Source: Glycomyces tenuis DSM 44171
Lineage (GTDB): Bacteria > Actinomycetota > Actinomycetes > Mycobacteriales > Micromonosporaceae
Assembly: GCF_000427885.1 (NCBI RefSeq)
Contig: NZ_ATYW01000021.1
Span: forward strand, 73,824 to 137,823
Reading direction: 5' to 3'
Length of the DNA stretch: 64,000 nucleotides
Of the stretch, positions 44,275 through 53,292 are shown one piece after another; the first letter of the stretch is position 1, and each line of letters starts with the position of its first letter. The notes under the pieces were generated by a model, which saw nothing but the letters and a program-made list of their open reading frames with translations, ran no database searches and had not been told where the DNA came from. The position numbers were made by a program, and so were the translations under genes.

Positions 44275-44697
44275 GCGCCAACTCTGACATGGCCGCGTGC
44301 GGCACGGCAACGGCCGCCGTCCGCATCGGAGCCGGTGCCCGCCGCGATTCGCGATCGGCCGCTCCCCCGAACGGCGGTCCGGTGGCCGGAACGCGCCGCC
44401 GCCACGGCCGGCACCGGCCGAACAGTCGATCCGCCGTCGTCCTTTTCGTCTTGCATGACTGTCCGAACGCACAGAGATCGAGACGCGCGGTGCGGTGGCC
44501 TCCTCCAGGAAGGGAACCAACTCGGCGACCATTACGATCTTCACATCGGAGATTCTCGCAATCAGGTGCGAGAATCTCGATTGACCCGGGCGGCCACGCG
44601 GCCCTCGCCGCGCGTCCCCACGGACCGGAACCCGCGGACGCCCGCCGATCGACTGCGGCCCGGAGAACGGCCCGGCAGGAAGGAGGGACTCACCGAG
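44275..44697. other. Regulatory spacer before the PP2C phosphatase gene
   Basis: No convincing gene. The left part is G+C-rich. 44460-44590 is less G+C-rich and contains the perfect 12-bp-arm inverted repeat at 44549-44578. The right end holds AGGAAGGAGGG, the phosphatase ribosome site. Confidence 0.55.
44549..44578. promoter_or_regulatory. 12-bp perfect inverted repeat, possible operator
   Basis: GAGATTCTCGCA (44549-44560) and TGCGAGAATCTC (44567-44578) flank ATCAGG. It has no T-tract and lies 120 bp upstream of the phosphatase start, so a protein-binding site or structured leader is more likely than a terminator. Confidence 0.5.
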
Positions 44698-45801
44698 ATG
44701 CGCGCACCGCTGCAACGCAGCCCCCGCACGGCGCCGGCGGACCAGCCGACCGGCTGGATGTCGCCCTCCGTGCGCTCGGTGTTCACCGTCTCCTTCGTGA
44801 CCGTCGTCGTTCTGGTCGCCCTCCAACTGGCGGTGCGCGACCAGCTCCACGCGGTGCCGTGGCTGGCCCTGCCGCCGCTGGTCGCCTCGGCGTTCCTGGT
44901 CTGGCGCTGGGTCCTGGTCGTCGGCCTGGCGAGCTTCGCCGGCACCTTCGTCTACCTGTGGATCCTCAACGACTTCGACGTCCTGACCGCCTTCGACCAT
45001 CCCGTCGACTTCCTCATGGTGGGCGCGGCGGTCGCCATCGCGGTGGCGGTGGCGATGGTCCGCGAGCACGACGACGCCCGCCTGCGGCGGCTGACGCAGC
45101 TGGCGCTGGTGGTGCAGCAGGCGATCCTGCGGCCCATCGACAGCCGGCTGGGGCCGTTCGACATCGCCGCCCGCTACGTCTCCGCCCGCTCGGGCGCCGA
45201 GATCGGCGGCGACCTGTACGAGGCGCTCGACACCAGGTACGGGGTGCGGATGATCATCGGCGACGTCCGCGGCAAGGGCCTGGACGCGGTGCGGCTGTCC
45301 TCGACCGTGCTCGGCTCCTTCCGGCACGTCGCCTTCGAGCGGGCCGACCAGCGGTGCATGGTCAACGACCTCGACCACGCCGTGGCCCGCAACGCCGACG
45401 ACGAGGACTTCGTGACCGCGATCCTGCTCCAGGAGCGCGGCGGGACCCTGGAGATCGTCAACTGCGGGCATCCGCCGCCGATGCTGGTGCGCGACGGCGT
45501 GGCCTCCTATCTCGAGCCCGAGTCGATGGCGCCGCCGCTGGGCCTGGGCCCGGCGGCGCGGGAGCTGACGGTGCGGCTCCAGCCGGGCGACCGGATCTTC
45601 CTCTACACCGACGGCCTCGCCGAGGCGAGGCAGGACGGCGACTTCTTCCCGATCAAGGACCGCGCGTGGAGCCTCATCGGCCACGGCAACGTGGGCGACG
45701 GCCTGGCGTCGCTGGAGACGGCGCTGCGCCGCTGGGTCGGCGGTCCGCTGACCGACGACATCGCGTTGATGCTGCTCGACTACCGGCCGGAGTCCGACTG
45801 A
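44698..45801 (+). CDS. Membrane-bound PP2C/SpoIIE-type serine phosphatase
   Basis: 367 residues. Three to four N-terminal helices (VFTVSFVTVVVLVALQLAV; WLALPPLVASAFLVWRWVLVVGLASFAGTFVYLW; DFLMVGAAVAIAVAVAMV) are followed by a linker and a SpoIIE/RsbU phosphatase domain from ~125. The metal-binding and catalytic signatures are GAEIGGDLYEAL, MIIGDVRGKGLDAVRL, DEDFVTAILLQ, VNCGHPPPMLV, FLYTDGLAEAR and TDDIALMLLDY. Such enzymes usually dephosphorylate anti-anti-sigma factors. AGGAAGGAGGG lies 9 nt before the ATG. Confidence 0.94.
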   Translation: MRAPLQRSPRTAPADQPTGWMSPSVRSVFTVSFVTVVVLVALQLAVRDQLHAVPWLALPPLVASAFLVWRWVLVVGLASFAGTFVYLWILNDFDVLTAFDHPVDFLMVGAAVAIAVAVAMVREHDDARLRRLTQLALVVQQAILRPIDSRLGPFDIAARYVSARSGAEIGGDLYEALDTRYGVRMIIGDVRGKGLDAVRLSSTVLGSFRHVAFERADQRCMVNDLDHAVARNADDEDFVTAILLQERGGTLEIVNCGHPPPMLVRDGVASYLEPESMAPPLGLGPAARELTVRLQPGDRIFLYTDGLAEARQDGDFFPIKDRAWSLIGHGNVGDGLASLETALRRWVGGPLTDDIALMLLDYRPESD

Positions 45802-45817
45802 CGGCGCGGCGCCGCGG

Positions 45818-46018
45818 TCAGGCGGACGGCGCGGCGGGGCCGCCCGCGGCGACGGCCAGTTCCTCCTCCTCGGGGCGGCGGTCCTCGGCCGCCTGTTCGG
45901 TTTCGGCGGGCTGCGTCCGGAAGACCGCGGCCAGTTTCCTGGGCCGGGCGCGGCGGTGGCGGCCCCGGTAGCTCGGGCGGGTGCTCGATGCGATGCGATC
46001 GGCGACGGTTCGGATCAT
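45818..46018 (-). CDS. Small basic/acidic hypothetical protein, 66 aa
   Basis: ATG 46018 has AAGGAG 8 nt upstream, a good ribosome site. The product begins MIRTVADRIASSTRPSYRGR and continues with a strongly basic stretch (RHRRARPRKL), then an acidic Glu-rich tail (EDRRPEEEELAV). No membrane segment or known motif. It is convergent with the phosphatase gene 17 bp away. The charge pattern could suit nucleic-acid binding, but this is speculation. Confidence 0.5.
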   Translation of the reverse strand: MIRTVADRIASSTRPSYRGRHRRARPRKLAAVFRTQPAETEQAAEDRRPEEEELAVAAGGPAAPSA

Positions 46019-46483
46019 CGGGAGGCTCCTTGCGGTGGTCGGGGCACCGGCTCGCGGAGGCTCGCGAGCGGTTCGTCGGTGCCGCCGGGTGTGGCTGCGC
46101 TGCGGTGGTGTTCGTTCGGTGGTGTTCGCGGTGCGGCCGCGCGCGGGTGTGCTCGCGCGGACGCGGCCCGGCCGACGGAGCGGGCCCCCTGGCGGGGCCG
46201 GCCCGGCGGCTTCGGGCTGGTGCTGGTGTTCGGGCTGCTCAGGCGGTGTTTCCCAGGGCTGCCGGGCGGGACTGCGGTGATCGTTCGGCGGGCGTCGTAC
46301 AGACGGTCTGTCTCCTAGTTCAACGAAGCACGTCTTTGCTGGTTACGGGACACCCCGAAAATTACAGAACACCTCCGACACGCCGGGTCCGCGCTGGTCG
46401 CGGGCGGTTTCCTGCGGGATACTCGACATACCTACTGACGGGTAATATGATGGTGGTTACCACTGAGTAATGGAGGACCCGCA
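46019..46483. other. Gene-free upstream region of the acyl-CoA dehydrogenase
   Basis: 46019-46310 is very G+C-rich with only shadow frames. 46320-46483 is A+T-richer and holds TAATAT (46443-46448) as a probable -10 and the palindrome GTGGT-T-ACCAC (46453-46463), then GGAGGA before the ATG. Confidence 0.55.
46453..46463. promoter_or_regulatory. Palindrome GTGGTTACCAC in the acyl-CoA dehydrogenase promoter
   Basis: Five-base arms flank one base just downstream of TAATAT and 20 bp before the start codon. This is the position expected of a repressor site for fatty-acid genes. Confidence 0.45.
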
Positions 46484-48322
46484 ATGACGCACTTCCGCCA
46501 CAATCTTCGCGATCTCGAGTTCAACCTCTTCGAGGTCTTCGGCATCGACAAGACGCTGGACCACGAGGCCTTCGCCGACCTCGACGCCGCCACGGCCCGG
46601 GAGATCCTGGCCGAGCTCGCGCGACTGTCGGAGGAGGAGCTCGCGGCCAGCTACGTCGAAGGCGACCGCAACCCGCCCGTCTACGACACCGCGAAGCAGG
46701 CGGTGGCGCTCCCCGAGTCGTTCAAGAAGTCCTTCCGCTCGTTCATGGACTCCGAGTACTGGCGCCTCGACCTTCCCGAAGTGCTCGGCGGGACCCCCTC
46801 GCCGCGGATGCTCTGGTGGGCGATGGCCGAGCTCGTCCTCGGCGCCAACCCGGCCCTGTGGATGTACGCCGCCGGGCCCTCCTTCGCCCACAGCCTGTTC
46901 ATCGAGGGCACCGACGAGCAGAAGGAATGGGCCAAGCTCTTCGTCGAGAAGCAGTGGGGCGCCACCATGGTCCTCACCGAGCCCGACGCGGGCTCCGACG
47001 TCGGCGCCGGCCGTGCCAAGGCCTACAGGCAGCCGGACGGCTCCTGGCACATCGAGGGCGTCAAGCGGTTCATCACCTCGGGCGACCAGGACATGACCGA
47101 CAACATCATCCACTACGTCCTCGCCCGCCCGGTGGGCGAGGAGGGCGTCGGCGGGCCCGGCACCAAGGGCCTGAGCCTGTTCATCGTGCCCAAGTACGAG
47201 TTCGATCCTCGGACGGGCGAGCTCGGCGAGCGCAACGGCGTCGTCGCCACCAACATCGAGCACAAGATGGGCCTGAAGGTCTCGGCCACCGCCGAGCTCA
47301 CCTTCGGCGAGAAGGCGCCCGCCAAGGGCTGGCTCCTGGGCGACCGGCACGAAGGCATCCGGCAGATGTTCCTCATCATCGAGTACGCCCGGATGATGGT
47401 GGGCACCAAGGCCATCGCCACGCTCTCGACGGGCTACCTGAACGCCCTCGACTACGCCAAGAGCCGCATCCAGGGCGCGGACCTGCTCCAGTCGAGCGAC
47501 AAGACCGCGCCACGCGTCCCGATCATCAAGCACCCGGACGTGCGCCGCTCGCTCCTGCTCCAGAAGAGCTACGCCGAGGGCCTGCGCGCCCTGGTGGCCT
47601 ACACCGGCTCCTGGCAGGACAGGGAGCGCCTCGCGGCGGCCGACGGCGACGAGGAGGCCGCCGAGACCGCCAAGCGCATCAACGACCTGCTGCTGCCGCT
47701 GGTCAAGGGCTGCGGCTCCGAGCGGGCCTTCGAGCTGCTGAGCTCGGAGTCGCTCCAGACCTTCGGCGGCTCGGGCTACCTCCAGGACTACCCTCTGGAG
47801 CAGTACCTGCGCGACGCGAAGATCGACACGCTCTACGAGGGCACCACCGCCATCCAGAGCATGGACTTCCTGTTCCGCAAGATCATCAAGGACAACGGTG
47901 AGGCGCTCATGGCCGTCGCCGCCGAGATCCTGGAGACCACCGCCGACGGGCACGAGGAGCTGGCCGAGGTCCGCGCCAAGGTCCAGCGCGCGCTCGGGGA
48001 CGTGCAGGGGATCATCGAGGCGCTCCAGCCGGCCCTCATGGGTCCCATGGACGGCCGCCCGAGGGACCTGTACAAGGCCGGCCTGCACTCGCGGCGCCTG
48101 CTGCTGGCCGTCGGCGACCTCATGGTCGCCTGGCTGCTGCTGCGCCAGGCCGAGATCGCGCAGAACAAGCTCGACGGCGGCGCCGACGACGACTTCTACC
48201 GCGGCAAGGTGGCCGCCGCGAAGTTCTTCTCGCACGAGGTGCTGCCGCGCCTGACCGCGGACCGCAAGATCGTGGAGGCCGCGGACCTCACCGCGATGGA
48301 CGTTCCCGACGAGGCCTTCTAG
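46484..48322 (+). CDS. Acyl-CoA dehydrogenase, FadE5-like
   Basis: 612 residues, the long actinobacterial type with an N-terminal helical extension and a C-terminal domain from ~470. FAD/acyl-CoA signatures are [51 protein letters not shown] and [35 protein letters not shown]; the Glu of YEGTT is the catalytic base. FadE5-type enzymes have broad chain-length specificity in beta-oxidation. GGAGGA lies 7 nt before the ATG. No other fatty-acid genes adjoin it. Followed by a 44-bp perfect palindrome. Confidence 0.95.
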   Translation: MTHFRHNLRDLEFNLFEVFGIDKTLDHEAFADLDAATAREILAELARLSEEELAASYVEGDRNPPVYDTAKQAVALPESFKKSFRSFMDSEYWRLDLPEVLGGTPSPRMLWWAMAELVLGANPALWMYAAGPSFAHSLFIEGTDEQKEWAKLFVEKQWGATMVLTEPDAGSDVGAGRAKAYRQPDGSWHIEGVKRFITSGDQDMTDNIIHYVLARPVGEEGVGGPGTKGLSLFIVPKYEFDPRTGELGERNGVVATNIEHKMGLKVSATAELTFGEKAPAKGWLLGDRHEGIRQMFLIIEYARMMVGTKAIATLSTGYLNALDYAKSRIQGADLLQSSDKTAPRVPIIKHPDVRRSLLLQKSYAEGLRALVAYTGSWQDRERLAAADGDEEAAETAKRINDLLLPLVKGCGSERAFELLSSESLQTFGGSGYLQDYPLEQYLRDAKIDTLYEGTTAIQSMDFLFRKIIKDNGEALMAVAAEILETTADGHEELAEVRAKVQRALGDVQGIIEALQPALMGPMDGRPRDLYKAGLHSRRLLLAVGDLMVAWLLLRQAEIAQNKLDGGADDDFYRGKVAAAKFFSHEVLPRLTADRKIVEAADLTAMDVPDEAF

Positions 48323-48332
48323 CCCCGGCCTC

Positions 48333-48376
48333 GGACAGGGCCCGGAGCCGCCGCGCGGCGGCTCCGGGCCCTGTCC
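48333..48376. terminator. 44-bp perfect palindrome, bidirectional terminator
   Basis: GGACAGGGCCCGGAGCCGCC (48333-48352) plus GC is followed by its exact complement to 48376. It lies between the convergent acyl-CoA dehydrogenase and a small WXG-like gene whose stop is 3 bp away. Confidence 0.8.
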
Positions 48377-48378
48377 TG

Positions 48379-48726
48379 TCAGGCGGTCTCGGCGGTGCCC
48401 TCGGTGTCGCCGATGGACATGAACTCCATGTACGCGAACGTGTCGGCCTCGTCGGTGCCGGCGGCGATGTCCGCGAGCGCCGCCGTCAGGCCGTGGAGCG
48501 TGCCGCGCACGTATTGGAGGTTCCGCCAGGTGGCGGCATGGAACTCCAGGTACTGGGGGAGGGCGTTCTCGGCCGCCCCCGGCGCGGACCCGAACGCCGG
48601 GGCCCGGCTCAAGGTGCCCTCGCGGAGCACCGGGATCACCTCGTTCTCCAGCTCCTCCAGCAGCCCCGCCAGGAACTGCCGGTACTCCTCGAGTGCGGCC
48701 GCGTCGAACATGCGCTCGGTCGACAT
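48379..48726 (-). CDS. Small helical protein of a type VII (WXG-like) locus
   Basis: 115 residues, almost entirely helical: LEEYRQFLAGLLEELENEV, a turn (APAFGSAPGAAENAL), then YLEFHAATWRNLQYVRGTLHGLTAALADIAAG. The two-helix hairpin with a central Trp resembles WXG100/ESX-type export proteins, though the exact W-x-G is replaced by TWRN. It follows the 498-residue WXG-type gene on this strand 32 bp downstream and probably forms a partner complex with it. Assignment is by shape and neighbourhood. Confidence 0.7.
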   Translation of the reverse strand: MSTERMFDAAALEEYRQFLAGLLEELENEVIPVLREGTLSRAPAFGSAPGAAENALPQYLEFHAATWRNLQYVRGTLHGLTAALADIAAGTDEADTFAYMEFMSIGDTEGTAETA

Positions 48727-48758
48727 CGTCTAGGTCCTTCCTCGTCTGCTCGCGACCC

Positions 48759-50255
48759 TCACGCGTACGGGTCGTCCTTGGGGCGCACGTAGCCCCAGAT
48801 GTTGCCGGTCTCCCTGTTCAGCAGGCGGCCGTCGTCGTCCTTCTCGGCCTCGCCCCCGTCGTCGCCGCGGTTCGCCGCGCCCTTCGCGGGTGGCGCCCCC
48901 AGGGCGGAGCCCATCGCGACCGCCCTGGGGCCGCCCGTGCCGCCGGCGGCGGCCGGCGGAGCGGCCGGGGTGGAAGACGTGAAAGGGCTCGCGGTGGTCG
49001 TCGAGCCGGCGGGCACCGTCCCGCCGCCGCCCGCGGGCGCCCCGCCGGGGCCGCCGCCGAAGCCGCCGGAACCGCCGCTCGCCAGACCGCCCGGCTCCGA
49101 CTCCTCGCCTCCGGACCAGGGCGAGTCGTCCGCTTCGGGCTCCTGCGCGGCCGTGGACCCGTCGCCGCTCGGCGGCACCGTGCTCGGGTTCTGCGTCGCC
49201 TCGGGGGAGGCCGGGGCGGCGGGGTGCTCGACCACCGGGTCCTGGACGTCCATATAAGACGTGTCGGCCGAGGTGGGGAACGGCCGGTCGTCCCCGGTGC
49301 TCTGGAACGCCTGGAGCTCGGCGCTCTGGTCGGTCCGCTTCTGCGCGATCGCCTCGTCGACCGCCGCCTGCCGCTCCAGGTACGCCGCCAGCTCGGCGTC
49401 GACGCGGGACCCGTACTGCTCCTTGGCGTCCTCGGCGGCCAGCAGCCGCACCGGCGAGACGAGCGCGCCGAGCCCGCTCAGACGCTCGCCCACCCGCTCC
49501 TCGATGAACTCGCGCACCTCGGTGGCCAGGTTCGGGTCGGCGCCGGCGAGCTCGAGGGCCTGCTCGGCCTCCTCGCAGCTCATCAGGATGCAGTCGCCGT
49601 GCCACCAGGCCGGGCGCACGTGGATCGCCACCAGATTGCTCCACTCGCCCTCGATGCCGACCATCGGCGCCGGGTAGGGGATCTCGCCCGAGTCGCCGCC
49701 CTGGAGCGTGTAGACGACCTCCTCGCGGTGCTGCAACTCGGCGGCGGTGGTCTCGATGTCGTCGAGCACGCCTTCGAGGAGCGACCGCGCCTGGTCCACC
49801 TGCGCGGCGAAGGAGTCGAAGTCGTCGCCCGCCCAATGCTCGGAGAGCGTCGCCAGTTTGGACTTGACCAGGCCGGGCCATTCGCCGATGCGTTCGGCCA
49901 CTTCGCCGGTCCAGCCCTCGCGCAGCCGCTGGAGCGAGAACTCGTCGGCCGATTCGGGGCGCACCGCGCGGATCGCGGACCGGAAGTCCTCCTCGGTGGG
50001 GTAGGCCATGTCCTCGCAGCGCGGCTTGAACCGGTGGAGCTGGCCGGGGACCGGCACGGCCGACGCCAGCTGCTGCCAGTCGGCCTCGGCCGGGTGCGCG
50101 GTCGGATGCGGGCACGCGCCCGCCGAGCACCCGGCGCGGCTCCCGCCCGCGTCGACCGACGAGGTGTCGCCGAACGCGATCGTCGGCGCCTCGGGGATCT
50201 CCACGGCGCCGGTGAAGTCGAAGTCGAAATCGAAGTCGAACTGGCTGTCGCTCAT
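48759..50255 (-). CDS. Large WXG-type protein with disordered tail and C-terminal WG...DDPYA motif
   Basis: 498 residues from ATG 50255 (GGAGG 11-15 nt upstream; an in-frame start 14 codons earlier is weaker). The N-terminus has an unusual FDFDFDFDF run. Residues ~85-330 are long helices with EHWAGDDFDSFAAQVD, a WXG100-like hinge (W-A-G). The rest is a Gly/Pro/Ala-rich disordered tail (GGLASGGSGGFGGGPGG) ending NIWGYVRPKDDPYA. The same kind of tail closes the divergent 385-residue protein. Probably a type VII-exported protein or an export partner; function unknown. Confidence 0.78.
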   Translation of the reverse strand: MSDSQFDFDFDFDFTGAVEIPEAPTIAFGDTSSVDAGGSRAGCSAGACPHPTAHPAEADWQQLASAVPVPGQLHRFKPRCEDMAYPTEEDFRSAIRAVRPESADEFSLQRLREGWTGEVAERIGEWPGLVKSKLATLSEHWAGDDFDSFAAQVDQARSLLEGVLDDIETTAAELQHREEVVYTLQGGDSGEIPYPAPMVGIEGEWSNLVAIHVRPAWWHGDCILMSCEEAEQALELAGADPNLATEVREFIEERVGERLSGLGALVSPVRLLAAEDAKEQYGSRVDAELAAYLERQAAVDEAIAQKRTDQSAELQAFQSTGDDRPFPTSADTSYMDVQDPVVEHPAAPASPEATQNPSTVPPSGDGSTAAQEPEADDSPWSGGEESEPGGLASGGSGGFGGGPGGAPAGGGGTVPAGSTTTASPFTSSTPAAPPAAAGGTGGPRAVAMGSALGAPPAKGAANRGDDGGEAEKDDDGRLLNRETGNIWGYVRPKDDPYA

Positions 50256-50436
50256 GGCAGCGCACCTCCATCCGGGTTGTCTGGCTGCGGGCTCCAATGG
50301 AACGGCGCGCCGTCACGGATCCGTCATGGACGCGGCGGCGCGAGTCGGGGACCGGCCCGTGACGGGAGGGCGCACATTGCTCATGACGCCGCCGGGCGTC
50401 CGCCCGGCAAGGGCGCAGACCTCAGGGAGGCAGACC

Positions 50437-50760
50437 ATGACCGTGCACATGGACGTGCCGAAGGTGCGGGCGAGCGGCACCACGCTGCGCACGCTCGCGC
50501 CGAGGGTGCGGGAGGCTTCGAGCCGAGTGGAGAGCCCGGCGGCCGCCGCCGCGGAGCAGAACGCCGGCTTCGCCACCGGCCCGGCCGGACGCGACTGGCA
50601 GGCCGCGTTCGCGACGGACGTCGCCAGTGTCGAGGAGCGCCAGCTCTGGCAGGGCGAGCAGGTCGTCGGGTGCGCCGACGACGCGGAGTCCAACGACGTC
50701 GAGATCGGCGGCCGCTTCAACACCATCGCCGGCGAGATGCCCGCCGGCCGTACGAAATAG
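50437..50760 (+). CDS. WXG100/EspC-like small helical protein
   Basis: 107 residues, start ATG 50437 with CAGGGAGG 8 nt upstream. The sequence is helical with a central hinge: MDVPKVRASGTTLRTLAPRV...GPAGRDWQAAFATDVASVEER. It resembles actinobacterial type VII-associated EspC/WXG100 proteins. Nine bases separate it from the 385-residue PPE-like protein, so the two are an operon and likely form a heterodimer for export, as EsxA/B or PE/PPE pairs do. Confidence 0.78.
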   Translation: MTVHMDVPKVRASGTTLRTLAPRVREASSRVESPAAAAAEQNAGFATGPAGRDWQAAFATDVASVEERQLWQGEQVVGCADDAESNDVEIGGRFNTIAGEMPAGRTK

Positions 50761-50769
50761 GAGACCGCC

Positions 50770-51927
50770 ATGCCCACGTACCGAGAAGCGCTCTCGGCGA
50801 ACCCCGCGGCGTTCGTCGAGTACGCCGCGCAGATGACCACCGCGGGGTCCGACCTGACCGGGCACCGCCTCGCCTACGGCGAGGAGGTCGCCGCGCTCAA
50901 CATGCACTGGCAGGACGAGGCCAACAACGCGTTCAACACCGAGGTGGACGGCGTCGGCGCCCACATCGACGGGCTGGTGACGCAGGTGGCCGGCACCGCC
51001 GGGCAGCTCAGCGGCGCCGGAGGCGCGATGGCGACGGCGGTGACGGCCCTCAAGACCGCCGACGCCGCGATCCACGCGGCCGGCTTCGACATCCAGCCCG
51101 CGCCGCAGGTGACGCTGGGAGCCGCCCAGCGGCTGGCGATCGCGCTGGCCGGGCCGTTCGGCTTCCAGCTCCAGGCGGCGCTCGAGACCGCGGCGCTCGC
51201 GGCGACGACGGGCCTCCAGGCCGTCCTCGCCACGCTGAACTCGACGGACGCCCAGACGGCGACCGCGCTGAGCACCGCGGCGGGCGCCTTGCAGCCCTTG
51301 GGCTCCAAGACCTCCCCGACAGGGGAGGACATGCAGCACATGACGGCCGAGGACCACTCCGACGCCGGCGGCCCCTCGGAGGAGGAGTCCGGCGGCGAAG
51401 AGGAGTCCGAAGAGGAGCAGAGCGGGGAGGAAGAGGAGGAGCAGCCCGCCGAGGAACCGCAGGACCAGCAGGCGCCGCAGGAGCCGCAGACCCCGCAGCA
51501 GCCGACGATGCCCGAGACGCCGCCGGGCATGGACGACTTCCAGCAGCCCGAGATGGACGACCCCTGGGCCGATTCCGAGATGCCCGACCCCGAGGACTAC
51601 TCGGGCGGCCTGGCCTCCGGAGGCGGCCTCGGGGCCGGAGGCGGGCTCGGCGGGGGCGGCCTCGGCCCCACCGGGGGCCTTGCGACGGGCGCCGGTTCGG
51701 GCGCGTCCGTCGGCGCCGGTCTCGGCGCCATGGCGGGCGCCGCGCCGTCCGCGAGCGCCGGAGCTCCGGGCAGGAGCGGCATGGGGTCGTCCATGATGGG
51801 CGCCGGTGGCGGGCGCGGTGGCGCCGGTGCCGCCGACGACGAGCTGACCCGGGAGTCGAAGCTCCTCGAGGACCCGGAAGAGGACGTCTGGGGCATCGGC
51901 GGCGGCGACGACGACCCGTACGCCTGA
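50770..51927 (+). CDS. PPE/WXG-like protein with acidic and Gly-rich tail ending WG...DDPYA
   Basis: 385 residues. The N-terminal ~180 residues are helical, with the hinge NMHWQDEANNAFNTEVDGVGAH typical of WXG100-fold export proteins. Next is an extreme acidic/Gln region (EEESGGEEESEEEQ, QQAPQEPQTPQQP), then a Gly-rich stretch (GGLASGGGLGAGGGLGGGG), and a tail EEDVWGIGGGDDDPYA. The tail and GGLASGG motif recur in the divergent 498-residue protein. Third gene of the series, a two-helix membrane protein, starts 18 bp later. Likely secreted or surface-displayed. Confidence 0.8.
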   Translation: MPTYREALSANPAAFVEYAAQMTTAGSDLTGHRLAYGEEVAALNMHWQDEANNAFNTEVDGVGAHIDGLVTQVAGTAGQLSGAGGAMATAVTALKTADAAIHAAGFDIQPAPQVTLGAAQRLAIALAGPFGFQLQAALETAALAATTGLQAVLATLNSTDAQTATALSTAAGALQPLGSKTSPTGEDMQHMTAEDHSDAGGPSEEESGGEEESEEEQSGEEEEEQPAEEPQDQQAPQEPQTPQQPTMPETPPGMDDFQQPEMDDPWADSEMPDPEDYSGGLASGGGLGAGGGLGGGGLGPTGGLATGAGSGASVGAGLGAMAGAAPSASAGAPGRSGMGSSMMGAGGGRGGAGAADDELTRESKLLEDPEEDVWGIGGGDDDPYA

Positions 51928-51944
51928 GGGCGGGAGGCGGAGCG

Positions 51945-52772
51945 ATGGGGAGATCTGAACCGATCACGCCCGGCGGCAGGGTGGTCGTGGCCTTGTTCGG
52001 CCTGGTCATCGTCGGTGTGTCGATCATGTGCTTCAGCGGATCCACGCAGGACGAGGACGCTGCCGGGGTCGAATGCGGCAGCCAGGTCATGGAAACCGAG
52101 GACACCTGCATCACCTGGGTCGACGGGGTGTCGACCGAGCGGTCCCTCACCGAGCAGGAGGAGCAGAACGGCCGGGAGAACCGGGGCACCGTGATCACGG
52201 CCGTGCTCGGCATGGTCGTCGGCGCCGTGGTCTTCTTCCTGTCGTTCGTTCCGGACCAGGGCGGGGGCCGGGCGGTCGCCGCCCCGCCGCCTCCGGTGCC
52301 GACGACGGCGAGCCCGCCGCTTGGGAGTCCTCCGCGCCCGGCGGCCGAACCGGTCCAGACCCCTTCGAAGCCGCCGCAGCCGAAACCGCCGCCGCCAGAA
52401 CCTCCGAAACCGCCGGACCCGGCGAGGACCGTCTCGATATGCAACACCCGTGAGGGCGCCGAGATCGCCGCGAGACTGACCGGTCTCGTCGTGAGCGAGC
52501 GGTGGCGGCCGGGGAGCGGGCCCGAGCGCCGGGAGGTTCCGCTGGAGCTGCCGTGGGATGCGATCGCGGCGTTCGAGTTCGTTCGCGCCGGGGACGGCCC
52601 GGCGGTGCTGTACGCGCTTCGCGCGGACGGCCGCCCGCGCGAGCGCATCGCCGCGGTGGACCTCTTCTCGCCGGGAATGTGGTCGAAGCTGGGGAGCGCC
52701 GTCGAGGAGAAGACCGGCGGCCGGTTGCGCATCGACGCGCCGAAAGCCGACGGCCCGGGCGGGCGCCGCTGA
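51945..52772 (+). CDS. Two-helix membrane protein of the type VII-like operon
   Basis: 275 residues. Helix 1 (~12-32, RVVVALFGLVIVGVSIMCF) and helix 2 (~82-100, VITAVLGMVVGAVVFFLSF) flank an external loop with two Cys (VECGSQ, DTCITW). A Pro-rich cytoplasmic linker follows, then a ~110-residue PH/YcxB-like domain (VSICNTREGAEIAARLTGLVVSERW...LPWDAIAAFEFV...GDGPAVLYALRADG). GGGAGG lies 6-11 nt before the ATG. It probably belongs with the two upstream genes. Function unknown. Confidence 0.78.
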   Translation: MGRSEPITPGGRVVVALFGLVIVGVSIMCFSGSTQDEDAAGVECGSQVMETEDTCITWVDGVSTERSLTEQEEQNGRENRGTVITAVLGMVVGAVVFFLSFVPDQGGGRAVAAPPPPVPTTASPPLGSPPRPAAEPVQTPSKPPQPKPPPPEPPKPPDPARTVSICNTREGAEIAARLTGLVVSERWRPGSGPERREVPLELPWDAIAAFEFVRAGDGPAVLYALRADGRPRERIAAVDLFSPGMWSKLGSAVEEKTGGRLRIDAPKADGPGGRR

Positions 52773-52896
52773 GCTCCCGCCGCGCTTTCGCCGCGTTGTC
52801 GCTTGTCCGGGAACAGGTCTCGCGGTACCTCCGAAGTGGCGTCGATGTCGTACTCTCTGTAAGTATCGTTCATCTTCAATATGTCTGGAGGTACCG

Positions 52897-53292
52897 ATGG
52901 ACTTCCCTCCGATCGATCCGGCTTCGGCGCGGGCGCGGCTCGCGGACTGGAAGGAACGCACCGACCGGATGGCCGCCGACACGCAGGCGCTGGCCGCGCG
53001 GGCGCAGGAGCTGAAGGCCACGGCCACCGACCCCGACGAGATCGCCGAGGTCACTGTGGACCACACCGGCAGCCCGGTCGACCTCGTGTTCAGCACCAGG
53101 ATCAAGCGCGTCCCCGAAGAGGTGGCGGCTCAGGCGGTGCTGGCGGCGATCCGAGCGGCGAAGATCAAGCTCGCCGAGCGTTCCAAGGAGCTCGTCGAGT
53201 CCACCGTCGGCGCCGACTCGGCCGCCGGGCAGGCCTTCGTGGCGGGCCTGAAGCGCCAGTTCGGCGAGGACGACCAGGAAGGGCAGCGGTAG
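52897..53292 (+). CDS. YbaB/EbfC-family protein of the toxin cassette
   Basis: 131 residues. A coiled-coil N-terminus (ARLADWKERTDRMAADTQALAARAQELKATA) precedes the YbaB core IAEVTVDHTGSPVDLVFSTRIKRVPEEVAAQAVLAAI. YbaB-like proteins regularly open type VII polymorphic-toxin operons in actinobacteria; they may act as adaptors or regulators. CTGGAGG is 6 nt before the ATG. Its TAG is followed immediately by the ATG of the EspC-like gene. Confidence 0.88.
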   Translation: MDFPPIDPASARARLADWKERTDRMAADTQALAARAQELKATATDPDEIAEVTVDHTGSPVDLVFSTRIKRVPEEVAAQAVLAAIRAAKIKLAERSKELVESTVGADSAAGQAFVAGLKRQFGEDDQEGQR

